From Aquibium sp. ELW1220 (GTDB lineage: Bacteria > Pseudomonadota > Alphaproteobacteria > Rhizobiales > Rhizobiaceae), in contig NZ_JAOAOQ010000026.1 in the NCBI RefSeq assembly GCF_030398385.1, positions 1 to 64,000 of the forward strand: a stretch of DNA of 64,000 bases. Reading direction: 5' to 3'. Shown here piece by piece: positions 1-7,149 of this stretch (position 1 is its first letter; every line of letters begins with the position of its first letter). The notes under the pieces are model-generated. The model searched no databases, was not told the DNA's origin, and saw only the letters and a list, made by a program, of their open reading frames with translations. The position numbers and the translations under genes were made by a program.

Positions 1-643
1 CTTCCAGCCGGCCGAACTCTTCGGCCAGGTCCATAGCGATTTCGGCCTCGACGTTGACCGCGGCGTCCTCAAGAAGCTGAAGCGAAACGTCGACGTAGCA
101 AGCCGCCTCGTGGATCGGAATTTCAATCTGCCCGTACGCCGACTCGGTGCCGGTGCGCGTCTCGGTTTCGCCTACCCAGGATGCCGTCGGCGTGCCGGTA
201 CGCCGAGGAAGGATGACACTTCCGGCCGCGGTTGAGCCAACGCGTGCGGCCTGTCGGACTGGCGAAAATTCTACAAGGTTCTTGATGACTTCCGCCTGGA
301 ACTCGGCTGGCGCGAGATAGCCACCGCGGGTGTCGTCCGCGACAACGAGCGCCTTGGCTTCCTCTCCCGGCATGCGCTGCTCGCCCAGCCGCAGGAACGA
401 CTTGAAGGCCTTGCGTTCTGGCGTGACTTCGTTGTCGGTGCCCTTGACGACGGCCGGACGATTGAGCTTTACCTCGAGCTTGTCGAGCCGAGCAGCAAGG
501 CCATTGTCGGTCGCGGCCTTGGCTTCGACCGCGGCAATCCGCGTCTCGACGGATGCCTGCAGGTCGGCAAGCGCCTTGGTCACGATTGCGGACGCGTCGT
601 CGTCTTCGCCCTTGAGCACAAGGGCGGTATTGATGTTATGCAT
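1..643 (-). CDS. HK97-family phage major capsid protein (N-terminal part)
   Basis: This forms the icosahedral shell of an HK97-type head. About 214 codons are present and the gene continues beyond the left edge. The first ~110 residues are charged and helical (delta-domain/scaffold-like, with LVLKGEDDDASAIVTKALAD near the start), followed by the typical start of the mature shell domain (DDTRGGYLAPAEF, then PVRQAARVGSTAAGS and ASWVGETETRTGTES). ATG at 643 is preceded by an AGGA box. It lies 14 bp downstream of the prohead protease gene and belongs to the same portal-protease-capsid operon. The family assignment is from remembered capsid motifs and is secure; completeness cannot be judged. Confidence 0.9.
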   Translation of the reverse strand, partial: MHNINTALVLKGEDDDASAIVTKALADLQASVETRIAAVEAKAATDNGLAARLDKLEVKLNRPAVVKGTDNEVTPERKAFKSFLRLGEQRMPGEEAKALVVADDTRGGYLAPAEFQAEVIKNLVEFSPVRQAARVGSTAAGSVILPRRTGTPTASWVGETETRTGTESAYGQIEIPIHEAACYVDVSLQLLEDAAVNVEAEIAMDLAEEFGRLE

Positions 644-657
644 GTTGTAGGATCCTG

Positions 658-1164
658 TTAGTTGGAAATCCGGAGGGCGCGCGCCGTCCGGTCGATAGCG
701 GCGGCAAGCTGAAGCGCCTGCACCGCTGATTTAGCGCTCGTAACACGCGCGCCCGGATGCATCGGGATGGCCACTAGTGATGCCTCCAGAAGCTCCAATT
801 TCGTGATGGTTCGCCCGCCGCCCTTACGGGGTCCGGACTTCCTCGTGATGAAGCCGATACTGATGCCGCGAACGGCGCCGGCTTTCACCAGCGCCCGAAC
901 CTCGTCGGCCCGCCGCACTTCGCCGACCAGAATTCGGCCCTTAAGCCGCAAGCCGTCTTCAGCCTCGACCGCTTCCGTCCAGGCGCCGACCGGGTCGTTA
1001 CCGTCGTGCCCGAACAACATGGGCAGCGGCAGCACAGCTTCGGCGAACGCGCCCTTTTCGATGACGTCGCCGACACGGTCGGGCGTTCCGAAGGGCCAGG
1101 CAAGGCCCTCAATCGCGCCGTTGTCGTCGGTCGCGAATTTGGTCTCGATGAATAAGCGCTCCAC
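658..1164 (-). CDS. HK97-family prohead protease
   Basis: A 168-aa maturation protease that cleaves the capsid delta-domain during head assembly. The sequence shows the U35/S78-type layout: an N-terminal strand region (GLAWPFGTPDRVGDVIEKG), a conserved His in LFGHDGNDPVGAW and a Ser in AVRGISIGFI, the expected catalytic His and Ser positions. The start is GTG at 1164, directly abutting the TAG stop of the portal gene, which implies translational coupling. Length is normal for the smaller members of the family. Its position between portal and capsid is the canonical HK97 order. Confidence 0.92.
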   Translation of the reverse strand: MERLFIETKFATDDNGAIEGLAWPFGTPDRVGDVIEKGAFAEAVLPLPMLFGHDGNDPVGAWTEAVEAEDGLRLKGRILVGEVRRADEVRALVKAGAVRGISIGFITRKSGPRKGGGRTITKLELLEASLVAIPMHPGARVTSAKSAVQALQLAAAIDRTARALRISN

Positions 1165-2394
1165 CTATGCGGCCTCGCGATTTCGGTTGTCGTTGGCGGG
1201 TTGCGGTGCCGCAGCGCCGGCCTGGTTAGCGCCCGTGTTCGGGTTGGCGTATGCGTCGCCGCCGTCGTAGGGCGGCAGGGATTCCCATGCGCGCGCTTCG
1301 TTCGGCGACAGCACGCGCGCCGATATGAGGCTGCTATACGCGGTCGCGCGACTGCCAAGGTCGGCCCGCGTAAGGTCGTCGCGTTCAAACCAGATGCGGA
1401 AGTTCGCCCGGTCGCTCGGCTCAATCAGCGCCCGCGTAAGGGCCGCCTCAAGTGCCTTCAGCCACGGTTCAAGGCAGTAAGTCAGGAACTCCCTGCCCAT
1501 CTGCTCACCGTTCGACCACGTCACGCGGTCCATGCTGTAAATCATGGAAGGCGGCACGCGGTACGCGCGGGCGATTTCGTCAATCTGTAGCTTGCGCAAT
1601 TCGAGGAATTGCGAGTCCACCGAGTTGAACGATAGCGGCGTGTACGTGCCGCCCTGGTAAAGAATAGCCGTCTCGCCGCCCTTCGACGCGCCACTAAATG
1701 CGGCGCGCCAGCCGGCCTTGATCTTGGCTACCGCGTCCTCGCCGATCTTGGATTCCACCGGGAAGGAAACAACGCCCGCCGGCCGCGCACCATTAGCGAA
1801 GAGCTTCGCCGCGTGCTTTTCCATGAGGTGCGCAACGCCGATCGCTTCGGCAGCCAAGTTCAAAGGCGACTTGGTGAACGGGCCGCGCAAATGGATGACG
1901 TCGCGCATGGCGACCGGCTGCCCCGACAGGCGATAGGTTGGCTCGCCAGTGTCCGCGTAATCGACCGAGATAACGGTCTCGCGGTAGTGCAGCAGTTCGG
2001 CGGGCTTGCCGTCGACGCGGTTGACGTACGCCAAGCCGCCCTCATTCCGGACGAGTGCCTCGGCGACTAAGTCGCGAATGAACTCGTAGCCGGAAAGCCA
2101 ATCGTTCGCCGCGCCGCGAAGCAGGTTGCTTGCCGGGTGCGTGTCGTCGTCTGTCCATGACGTGCCGTCTTTGCGCTGGACTTTGATGTCCAGCGTCGCC
2201 GCGGCTTCGCTGATAACGCGCACGGCGGCAGCCACGGCCGGGACCGTCAACGCGACGCTTGCCGACACTGCCGCCGTGCCCTCGATCGTAGCGCCGAGCG
2301 CGGCCAGCAGTTCCTCGTTGGGCGCGGCCAGCGACTTCTCCTCGACGGCAGGCGCCGCGGCCACGGGCGCGGTCTTGCGTGCGAACGGCCACAT
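1165..2394 (-). CDS. HK97-family phage portal protein
   Basis: This 409-aa protein forms the dodecameric portal through which DNA enters the head. The core (VPAVAAAVRVISEAAATLDI, the HPASNLLRG and NDWLSGYEFIRDLV segments, RVPPSMIYSMDRVTWSNGEQ near residue 280 and the following QMGREFLTYCLEPWL helix) is typical of the phage_portal family. Start ATG 2394 follows the TAA stop of the upstream 217-aa gene with no gap. An Ala/Asn-rich tail (last ~25 residues) is probably disordered. No large terminase lies upstream where it usually precedes portal, which is unusual for a complete phage. Confidence 0.93.
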   Translation of the reverse strand: MWPFARKTAPVAAAPAVEEKSLAAPNEELLAALGATIEGTAAVSASVALTVPAVAAAVRVISEAAATLDIKVQRKDGTSWTDDDTHPASNLLRGAANDWLSGYEFIRDLVAEALVRNEGGLAYVNRVDGKPAELLHYRETVISVDYADTGEPTYRLSGQPVAMRDVIHLRGPFTKSPLNLAAEAIGVAHLMEKHAAKLFANGARPAGVVSFPVESKIGEDAVAKIKAGWRAAFSGASKGGETAILYQGGTYTPLSFNSVDSQFLELRKLQIDEIARAYRVPPSMIYSMDRVTWSNGEQMGREFLTYCLEPWLKALEAALTRALIEPSDRANFRIWFERDDLTRADLGSRATAYSSLISARVLSPNEARAWESLPPYDGGDAYANPNTGANQAGAAAPQPANDNRNREAA

Positions 2395-3048
2395 TTATGC
2401 GGCCTCCATCTTGGCAAGCTCGGCTTCAACACTGGACTTCCAGTCGGCTAGCGGACGCCCGTCGACCGACGCGACGCGAAAAGGGACCGTGCGCCGTTCC
2501 ATGCCGAGTCCAAGGTCGCTAATGATCCTCAACAGCGCGAAGCCGCCAAGCGACATGGACTTCTGACAAGCCGCGGCTAGCTCCGGGCGCCAGGCTGTGC
2601 CGTCCGCGGTTAGCGCCCATTCGACCGGGTCGTTGTCGGTATTGCTGGCCCTGATGACGAGCGCCGGCCGGGATCCGCTAACAACGGAAATGGCGCTGCG
2701 CATCGTCATGACGACCAGGTCGTCCAAGGGCGCCGTCTGCAGGTTGGCCAGGCCGGTGAACATCTTCGCAAGAAGCTCGTCGGCAATTAGCCGGCCGTCG
2801 TCATCGTCGAGCCGGAACGACAAGAACTCTTCGGTCCGCGCGGCGACGCTGTGCAGCGGCGCGTCCGTGAGCAGCGCAACGACAAGCGCGACGACTTCGG
2901 GCATATCGATCTGCTCGGGCGCGTTCCGGTTCATTGAGATCGGCAGTAAGCCCGCATCCTGCAGGCGACGGGACACGGACCGCACGCGCGACGCCGGCAG
3001 GCCGGAATGCCGCGCAACGGCATCGGTAAGGGTGGCGACGGTCGGCAT
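2395..3048 (-). CDS. Unknown phage protein upstream of portal
   Basis: A 217-aa protein of unrecognised family. Residues 1-40 look like a small winged-helix/HTH segment (TLTDAVARHSGLPASRVRSV, then SRRLQDAGLLP), followed by an alpha/beta region with no motif I can name. It occupies the slot where a small terminase or late regulator would be expected, is first in the portal-protease-capsid operon, and starts at ATG 3048 after an AAAGGA ribosome-binding site. A role as DNA-binding packaging specificity factor or late activator is inference only. A hairpin terminator lies about 44 bp upstream, so the operon probably has its own promoter or needs read-through. Confidence 0.7.
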   Translation of the reverse strand: MPTVATLTDAVARHSGLPASRVRSVSRRLQDAGLLPISMNRNAPEQIDMPEVVALVVALLTDAPLHSVAARTEEFLSFRLDDDDGRLIADELLAKMFTGLANLQTAPLDDLVVMTMRSAISVVSGSRPALVIRASNTDNDPVEWALTADGTAWRPELAAACQKSMSLGGFALLRIISDLGLGMERRTVPFRVASVDGRPLADWKSSVEAELAKMEAA

Positions 3049-3091
3049 TGACGCGTCCTTTCATTTTTAAGTTTTGCGTGGTGGTGGCGTT

Positions 3092-3117
3092 AAAAAAGGC
3101 CACCCCGAAGGGCGGCC
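3092..3117 (-). terminator. Rho-independent terminator before the head-gene operon
   Basis: On the minus strand an 8-bp GC-rich stem (one A-C mismatch) with a four-base loop at 3098-3117 is followed by six T residues (3097-3092). It would stop leftward transcription from the replication module just before the 217-aa gene. Confidence 0.75.
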
Positions 3118-3466
3118 GAATTCGACCGGCTGCGGCTCAAAGCAGGACGCAGCGGCGCAGCCGGGAACCAGCACGCGAGGAGGGGCGCGCGCCGATTTGT
3201 TGCCCGCGTCGCCGTACATCCGGGCTAACGCGGGCGGCCCGCGCATGTCGCGGGAAACTGATGGTGTGGTTCGGAAGGCGCGCGGCAATACGCGCTGCCT
3301 CTACCCCTCCCGCTTCCGGAAGGGAATCTGGGGCGCACAAATTGCGGTCCTGTATACGCCAAGACGAAAAGCGTAACGAATCCGGTGATAGGGAGGCGGG
3401 AAGATGCTTCCCTTCTACCTATCTCCCCACGAATTCGCGGAATGTGGCGGTTGGCGGTGAAAACAT
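3118..3466. other. Non-coding stretch, nothing recognised
   Basis: No reading frame here has family-like sequence or a good ribosome-binding site on either strand. Apart from the terminator to its left, I see only short low-quality hairpins. It may hold the promoter of the remnant to its right or of the late operon, but no convincing -10/-35 pair was found. Confidence 0.4.
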
Positions 3467-3691
3467 CTACGCCGCGCCGAAAAGCGCAATGATTTCCGCG
3501 TTTCCGAAGCCGGCCTTTTCGGCGACGATTTCTCGGGTTTTTCGCCCGTCTAAATGTGCAAAATTTTGCACATTATCAGCGGAAGGTCGCCCTCGCCGCT
3601 CACCCATCTCGGCGCGAAGGGCTTCAGCGATGGCAACGCGCCGTGCAGGTTGCGCGGTGGATTGAGTTGACTGGAAATAGAATTGGCACAA
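3467..3691 (-). pseudogene. Fragment of a ParB-linker-like phage/plasmid protein
   Basis: The frame reads AIAEALRAEMGERRGRPSAD, a palindrome-encoded NVQNFAH, then GRKTREIVAEKAGFGN before a quick stop. The GRP...TREIVAEKAGFGN pattern resembles the segment that follows the HTH in truncated ParB-like and plasmid-partition proteins, where it is normally followed by a TYRQA-type helix; here it ends early. The only nearby start is TTG at 3691, inside another palindrome, and upstream sequence in frame has no ATG and no Shine-Dalgarno. A 5'- and 3'-decayed remnant is the best reading; a small functional protein is possible. Confidence 0.4.
3553..3574. repeat. Perfect 22-bp palindrome
   Basis: Eleven-base arms (AATGTGCAAAA and its complement) meet with no spacer. 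It lies inside the ParB-linker-like fragment and encodes VQNFAH on the minus strand. Confidence 0.8.
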
Positions 3692-3704
3692 GTTGTGCCA
3701 ATTC
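3680..3704. repeat. Perfect 25-bp palindrome with one central base
   Basis: Twelve-base arms (GAATTGGCACAA and its complement) flank a single G at 3692. It sits at the 5' edge of the ParB-linker-like fragment. Confidence 0.8.
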
Positions 3705-3768
3705 CTAAGAATGGCCGGCCCGAATCCGGCGTCCGCGCCTCGTCCCGCGATTTGCCGAAACTGTCGGC

Positions 3769-3784
3769 GGTATCAATTGATACC
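3769..3784. repeat. Palindrome GGTATCAATTGATACC, copy 1
   Basis: Perfect 16-bp palindrome. It shares a 21-bp identical block (3768-3788) with copy 2, 106 bp away. Confidence 0.85.
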
Positions 3785-3874
3785 CTCGATCCAGAATGCT
3801 TCAGGTTCGCGTTGCTGCGCGCCCGTGCTTCGCCTTCGCGTGCGATTGCATAGCGGCCGGCCCAATTCCCCGTC

Positions 3875-3890
3875 GGTATCAATTGATACC
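3875..3890. repeat. Palindrome GGTATCAATTGATACC, copy 2
   Basis: Identical to the palindrome at 3769-3784, within a 21-bp exact direct repeat (3874-3894). On the minus strand both copies read VSIDT. Confidence 0.85.
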
Positions 3891-3912
3891 CTCGGGGCCG
3901 CGTCTCCCCGAC

Positions 3913-3928
3913 GTCGCAAATTTGCAAC
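3913..3928. repeat. Near-perfect palindrome around GCAAATTTGC, copy 1
   Basis: The 10-bp core at 3916-3925 is perfect; with flanks the 16-bp symmetry has one mismatched pair. Confidence 0.7.
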
Positions 3929-3947
3929 GCCGGGGCCAAACGCCACT

Positions 3948-3967
3948 TCGGTGCAAATTTGCGCCGA
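3948..3967. repeat. Near-perfect palindrome around GCAAATTTGC, copy 2
   Basis: The core at 3953-3962 is identical to copy 1, and the symmetry extends to 20 bp with one mismatched pair. It encodes AQICTE on the minus strand. Confidence 0.7.
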
Positions 3968-3992
3968 GGTCAGGTCCGTCCGCGTGCCCTGC

Positions 3993-4451
3993 CTAGCCCG
4001 CGACGCTCCAATCGACCGACCGCGGGGGCGGCTCCTTGAACGGCACGTCCACCTTTGACGCGCGCCAGGCGGCCCGGTTCTCGACGAGCAGCCGGTCGAC
4101 CTTCCGCTGCAAGGCCGCTTCCCGCTCGTGCGCGGCCTTCTGCTCGGCGAGCATGGCCTCGGCGGCATGAATGGCGAACGCCGCGGCGCATAGCCGTCCT
4201 GCCGCCCAGGCGCGCCGCTGGGACGCTGTAGCGTACGGCCCGCACTCGCCAGCCACCTCCAGCGGCATGCCGTCCACGAGGCACGCACAGGCCAGCGCGG
4301 CTAGACCTTGCCGCTCAAGGATGGTGACTACTTCCGGGGAGGGTTTTTCGGCCCAACGCGCTGCGGCCTGCATTGCCTCGTATGCCGGCGCGCCATAGTC
4401 GGTCGAAAGGCCGTGCATGGCCTGCCGGAGGTTTTTGTTGGCTTGGCTCAT
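3993..4451 (-). CDS. Unknown small phage protein, helical
   Basis: A 152-aa protein not recognised as a named family. It is mostly helical: an N-terminal half with ARWAEKPSPEVVTILERQGL and a C-terminal half that looks coiled-coil (HAAEAMLAEQKAAHEREAAL, then QRKVDRLLVENRAAW). The start ATG 4451 is chosen because GGAG lies seven bases upstream and the protein begins MSQANKNLRQAM. It follows the 70-aa gene by 17 bp and is the last gene of the replication-side operon before the palindrome-rich region. It could be a regulatory or DNA-binding accessory; function unknown. Confidence 0.65.
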   Translation of the reverse strand: MSQANKNLRQAMHGLSTDYGAPAYEAMQAAARWAEKPSPEVVTILERQGLAALACACLVDGMPLEVAGECGPYATASQRRAWAAGRLCAAAFAIHAAEAMLAEQKAAHEREAALQRKVDRLLVENRAAWRASKVDVPFKEPPPRSVDWSVAG

Positions 4452-4468
4452 TTGGGCTCCTTCGGTTG

Positions 4469-4681
4469 TCAGCCTGCCGCGGTCGGGGCGGGCTTTCGGA
4501 TAAGGTCGGCGCGGTCGATATAGAAGCTGCCGTCGGAGCCTCTTATCTCGACAAGGTACTTCGGATCCGCTCCCGTCGCGTCGATGCCGACAACACGGCA
4601 CAGCTGCCAGGTTTCAATCGTCTGCCCGCCGCTCAGGTGAACGGCATGGTGGGTGGCGGTGTAAGGGTCGATTGCGAACAT
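4469..4681 (-). CDS. Unknown 70-aa phage protein
   Basis: A small protein starting MFAIDPYTATHHAVHL with two predicted beta-rich stretches (LCRVVGIDATGADPKYLVEI and GSFYIDRADLI), suggestive of an SH3-like barrel. I do not recognise the family. ATG 4681 has an AAGG box nine bases upstream. The frame stays open upstream to about 4921 through a Pro-rich, low-complexity stretch created by the C-tracts, which I consider non-coding. It sits between the RepA-like ATPase and the 152-aa gene and is probably co-transcribed with them. Confidence 0.6.
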   Translation of the reverse strand: MFAIDPYTATHHAVHLSGGQTIETWQLCRVVGIDATGADPKYLVEIRGSDGSFYIDRADLIRKPAPTAAG

Positions 4682-4824
4682 TCGTCTGCCTTCAAGGCCC
4701 GCGCGGTCGGTCTGGAATGGGCTGCATGCATGTGTTGCTCCTTCGCTGCCGGGTTGGCGGGTGGTTGCTCGTCGTCGCCGTAGCGACGTCTTTAGGGGTG
4801 GTTGCACAACCCGGCCTTCCAGCC

Positions 4825-4905
4825 GGGGGGGGGTGCTTCCACCCCAATGGGGGGTATGGGGGGTGGAAGCAGCAGGGGGGTGGTAGGGGGGTGGTAGGGG
4901 GGTGG
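4825..4905. repeat. G-tract/G-quadruplex region with 11-bp tandem units
   Basis: The plus strand has six runs of six to nine G (4825-4833, 4849-4854, 4858-4863, 4875-4880, 4886-4891, 4897-4902). The last three lie in a tandem repeat GGGGGGTGGTA (two full copies and a partial). Six runs of at least six G in 78 bp is a very strong quadruplex signal. It is immediately downstream of the RepA-like ATPase gene. Confidence 0.8.
4834..4871. repeat. 12-bp inverted repeat inside the G-tract region
   Basis: TGCTTCCACCCC at 4834-4845 pairs perfectly with 4860-4871 across a 14-base G-rich loop. It could form a cruciform or mRNA hairpin; lack of a T-tract argues against a simple terminator. Confidence 0.7.
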
Positions 4906-4929
4906 AATTATGCTGGAACACCCCTCCGC

Positions 4930-6240
4930 CTACGCCGCCTCCATGTCCTCGGCCGGCCCGTAGTCTTCGGCGGCAAGCACCAATCGCTGGCGCCGCTTCG
5001 AGGGCGGCCCTTCGGACTTGACGCGGACGAGGTCGGCGGCAAGCAGGCGGTGCATGGCGCCCTCTAGCTGCTTCTTCGTAACGCCAGCCGCCTCGGGTCT
5101 TTCCGCCATGACGGAAGGCGCATAGTTGACGCCCTTCGTCGGCGCGACGCGTTGGCCGGTGCGGGTGATAGCGGAAAGCAGCGTGCGGAATATCTCGTCG
5201 TGCCGCCGGGTTAGAAGCGACAGCGTTGGCGATGCCTTGCCGTCGTCCAGGACGAAAGCGCCGTCTTGCCAGCGCAGCCGGATTTCCCCGCCCGACTTCC
5301 CGTAATTGTTCTTCTTGGTCGTCAGGATTCGGCAGTCAGGGTCGGCCCCGTCGCCACCGGCCGCGGTGAGATACAGCCGGGAACGGACGCTGTTGTTCCA
5401 TGCCGTGCTGCCCGACGAGCCGCTGCCGCTGCGCATGCCGTCAACGGACGGGTGAGCAAGCAGGACGATCGCGGCGTCTATCTCGATTGCCAGCGTCCGC
5501 AACATGGCGATGAACTGGCGCACCTGTGCGCGCTTGATCTCGTCGCCGCCGAACAAGTCCGCGGCCGTGTCCAGCACAATGAAGGACGGGCGATAGTCGC
5601 GACAGTAAGTTGCCGCCGCCTCCCACAACGGAGTCGCGCGCATTATCCCGGCCCGGTCGGGAACCGATAGCAGCGCGTCAACGTCGGCAAGTGGTACGAG
5701 GCGGAAGTCGGCAAGGTCCGCGAAGTCGCGTCCGTGCGCCGCGAGGATATCGGCAAGCCGTCGCTGGAACTCGGCCGGCTCGTCCTCGGCGCCCATGTAG
5801 ACGACGCGCCCGCCTTGCGGGTGCATGTCCAATGTGTCGACGGCAAGCGCGCTAGCTGCGCCAAGTTGCAACGCCAGAAGGGACTTGCCCACGCCGCCGT
5901 CGCCGGCCAGGATTGTCACCTGCCGCATGGGGATAAGCCCCTCGACAAACCAGCGGCGTTCCGGAACGGACTTCCCTTGCCAGTCGGAAGGGTTGACGAG
6001 CGGCAGGTTGTCATTCGCGGCTTGCGGCTGCTCCTTCGAAAGCGGCCCTTGCGGAACGTCCAGCCGGGCGATTCCGCTTGCTGTGAAGCGGATAGTGACC
6101 GGCGTGCCGCGCGTTGTGATTGCGCCGATTACTAGCCAATCGCCGTCCGACTGCTCAACCAGAATGCCACCCCATTTCGAAGCGTATTCTGCGGCGCGGT
6201 CGGCCCTGCTTTCCGCGGTGCTAGCGGCTAGTGCGGTCAC
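4930..6240 (-). CDS. RepA-like RecA-fold ATPase (AAA_25), phage replication
   Basis: A 436-aa RecA-fold ATPase of the RepA/AAA_25 type, used as hexameric replicative helicase or NTPase by phages and RSF1010-like plasmids. It has a Walker A GDGGVGKS (within TILAGDGGVGKSLLALQLG), a Walker B-like FIVLDTAADLFGGDE, a sensor stretch AIVLLAHPS and the typical GSSGSTAWNNSVRSRLYL loop. A ~90-residue N-terminal extension precedes the core and a winged-helix-like C-terminus follows (LLTRRHDEIFRTLLSAI). GTG 6240 is preferred because AAGGA lies eight bases upstream; an in-frame ATG-less extension reaches 6291. It overlaps the 85-aa gene upstream. No separate primase is visible. Confidence 0.85.
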   Translation of the reverse strand: MTALAASTAESRADRAAEYASKWGGILVEQSDGDWLVIGAITTRGTPVTIRFTASGIARLDVPQGPLSKEQPQAANDNLPLVNPSDWQGKSVPERRWFVEGLIPMRQVTILAGDGGVGKSLLALQLGAASALAVDTLDMHPQGGRVVYMGAEDEPAEFQRRLADILAAHGRDFADLADFRLVPLADVDALLSVPDRAGIMRATPLWEAAATYCRDYRPSFIVLDTAADLFGGDEIKRAQVRQFIAMLRTLAIEIDAAIVLLAHPSVDGMRSGSGSSGSTAWNNSVRSRLYLTAAGGDGADPDCRILTTKKNNYGKSGGEIRLRWQDGAFVLDDGKASPTLSLLTRRHDEIFRTLLSAITRTGQRVAPTKGVNYAPSVMAERPEAAGVTKKQLEGAMHRLLAADLVRVKSEGPPSKRRQRLVLAAEDYGPAEDMEAA

Positions 6241-6478
6241 TGGCGAATCCTTCGCGAAAGGCTGCGCACGCGGCGCGCGTAATGGTGTCATTCAGCGGCG
6301 TCGAGAAGGTCGCGGCGCGCGCGCCGTGCGAGCTAGGGGCGTATGTCAGAAAACGCCCGTCCTCGGCCTGCACGAGCTTCATTCCGAACATGCGGATGTC
6401 GTCGGTTAGCTGCAAATCGAAGTGCGCGACGGTTCGCCCGGTGCCTGGTGGCGCCGGCCGGATTGCTAGGATTTTCAA
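6221..6478 (-). CDS. Conserved small phage protein, unknown function
   Basis: An 85-aa protein starting (TTG 6478) KILAIRPAPPGTGRTVAHFD, with a beta-rich body (IRMFGMKLVQAEDGRFLTYA) and a short helical tail. The pattern of strands recalls SpoVG-like single-domain proteins but the match is impressionistic. Its 3' end overlaps the start of the RepA-like ATPase by about 20 bp, so the two are translationally coupled and probably act together in element replication. The TTG start is weakly supported (GGGAAAA upstream), and no ATG is available. Confidence 0.65.
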   Translation of the reverse strand: MKILAIRPAPPGTGRTVAHFDLQLTDDIRMFGMKLVQAEDGRFLTYAPSSHGARAATFSTPLNDTITRAACAAFREGFASDRTSR

Positions 6479-6567
6479 ATTCGTTTTCCCGTTTCTGTAA
6501 AGGGTTCGCCGGCTTGGCGCCGGTCTTGCTTGGTGCCCGCCCGCGGCGCTTGCCGGGCGGGTGGGGG

Positions 6568-7149
6568 TCAGGCTGCGCGGAAGAGGTCGCGCCGGTTATC
6601 GTTGGTCGCCAGAGTTGTGCCCACGAAGCCGACAGCGGAGAACACCTCCTCAAAGCGCCGGTGCTGCCGTCCAAGATATGTGAATACCTGCCCCATCGGC
6701 GGGGTTCGCCCCAGCGAACCGCACGGCTTCACAAAGCGGATGCGCCCGCGAGGAAAGCAGACAGAAGCCTCTCCCGTCATGGCGTGAAACCAAGCCGTGT
6801 CTGTGCTGTTGTTCGTGAGAACGATGGCCTCTGTAGTTCTCCCCGCCTCATACTCCGCAAGAAGTTTTCCGATGAAGCGTCCAATTAGTGCACGGCTGTA
6901 TGGCGGATTCATCCACACGCGCCCGTGCCATTCTTTATCGAGCCCGTTAGTCTCCGCGGTGTAGAAGGTTGCTGCCTTCACGGTCTTCTGCGCGTGTTCG
7001 TTTGACGCCGGGTCGACGTCAATTTGCCCCATGACCTCACGCGCCATCTCAACATAGCGGGCCGGCGTGTACCATTCGTCGTTCCCCGTAAAGCGGGTGC
7101 GATGGGTGTGCGGTTGGTTATCGTTCGCAACGACTAGGCCGGCGCTCAT
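6568..7149 (-). CDS. Phage DNA N6-adenine methyltransferase (Dam family)
   Basis: A 193-aa enzyme of the phage Dam family (DNA_N-6-adenine_Mtase), which transfers methyl from S-adenosylmethionine to adenine N6. Visible features are NDEWYTPARYVEMAREVMG at the N-terminus, DVDPASNEHAQ, the catalytic NPPY motif in VWMNPPYSRALI, and EAIVLTNNSTDTAWFH. It lacks a target-recognition domain, as is usual for phage versions. Start ATG 7149 overlaps the stop of the excisionase gene (ATGA). Likely roles are protection from host restriction or regulation of element replication. Confidence 0.9.
   Translation of the reverse strand: MSAGLVVANDNQPHTHRTRFTGNDEWYTPARYVEMAREVMGQIDVDPASNEHAQKTVKAATFYTAETNGLDKEWHGRVWMNPPYSRALIGRFIGKLLAEYEAGRTTEAIVLTNNSTDTAWFHAMTGEASVCFPRGRIRFVKPCGSLGRTPPMGQVFTYLGRQHRRFEEVFSAVGFVGTTLATNDNRRDLFRAA

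Larger units (their letters stand above)
3692..3992 (-). other. Palindrome-studded coding remnant or regulatory region
   Basis: No intact gene is present, but minus-strand frames contain recurring peptide scraps: GTRTDLTSAQICTEV, VANLRRRGD, PRVSIDTDGEL and again SRVSIDTADSF, each centred on one of the palindromes. From memory such phrases occur in variable linkers of ParB-like proteins of rhizobial phages and plasmids, so this could be a decayed tandem of such linkers; alternatively it is a non-coding operator or origin region. Frame changes between scraps argue against one functional protein. Confidence 0.4.

Noticed and set aside
4875-4905. Tandem 11-bp repeat as a CRISPR array
   Set aside because: Units are too short, contiguous without spacers, and no cas gene is present.
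4682-4921. Pro/His/Thr-rich N-terminal extension of the 70-aa protein to a GTG at 4921
   Set aside because: The extension is translated from C-tract repeats, lacks a Shine-Dalgarno and looks like low-complexity shadow; ATG 4681 has a usable AAGG.
6536-6561. Strong 8-bp hairpin between the methylase and the 85-aa gene as a terminator
   Set aside because: There is no T-tract on either side in either direction; it may be an mRNA structure only.
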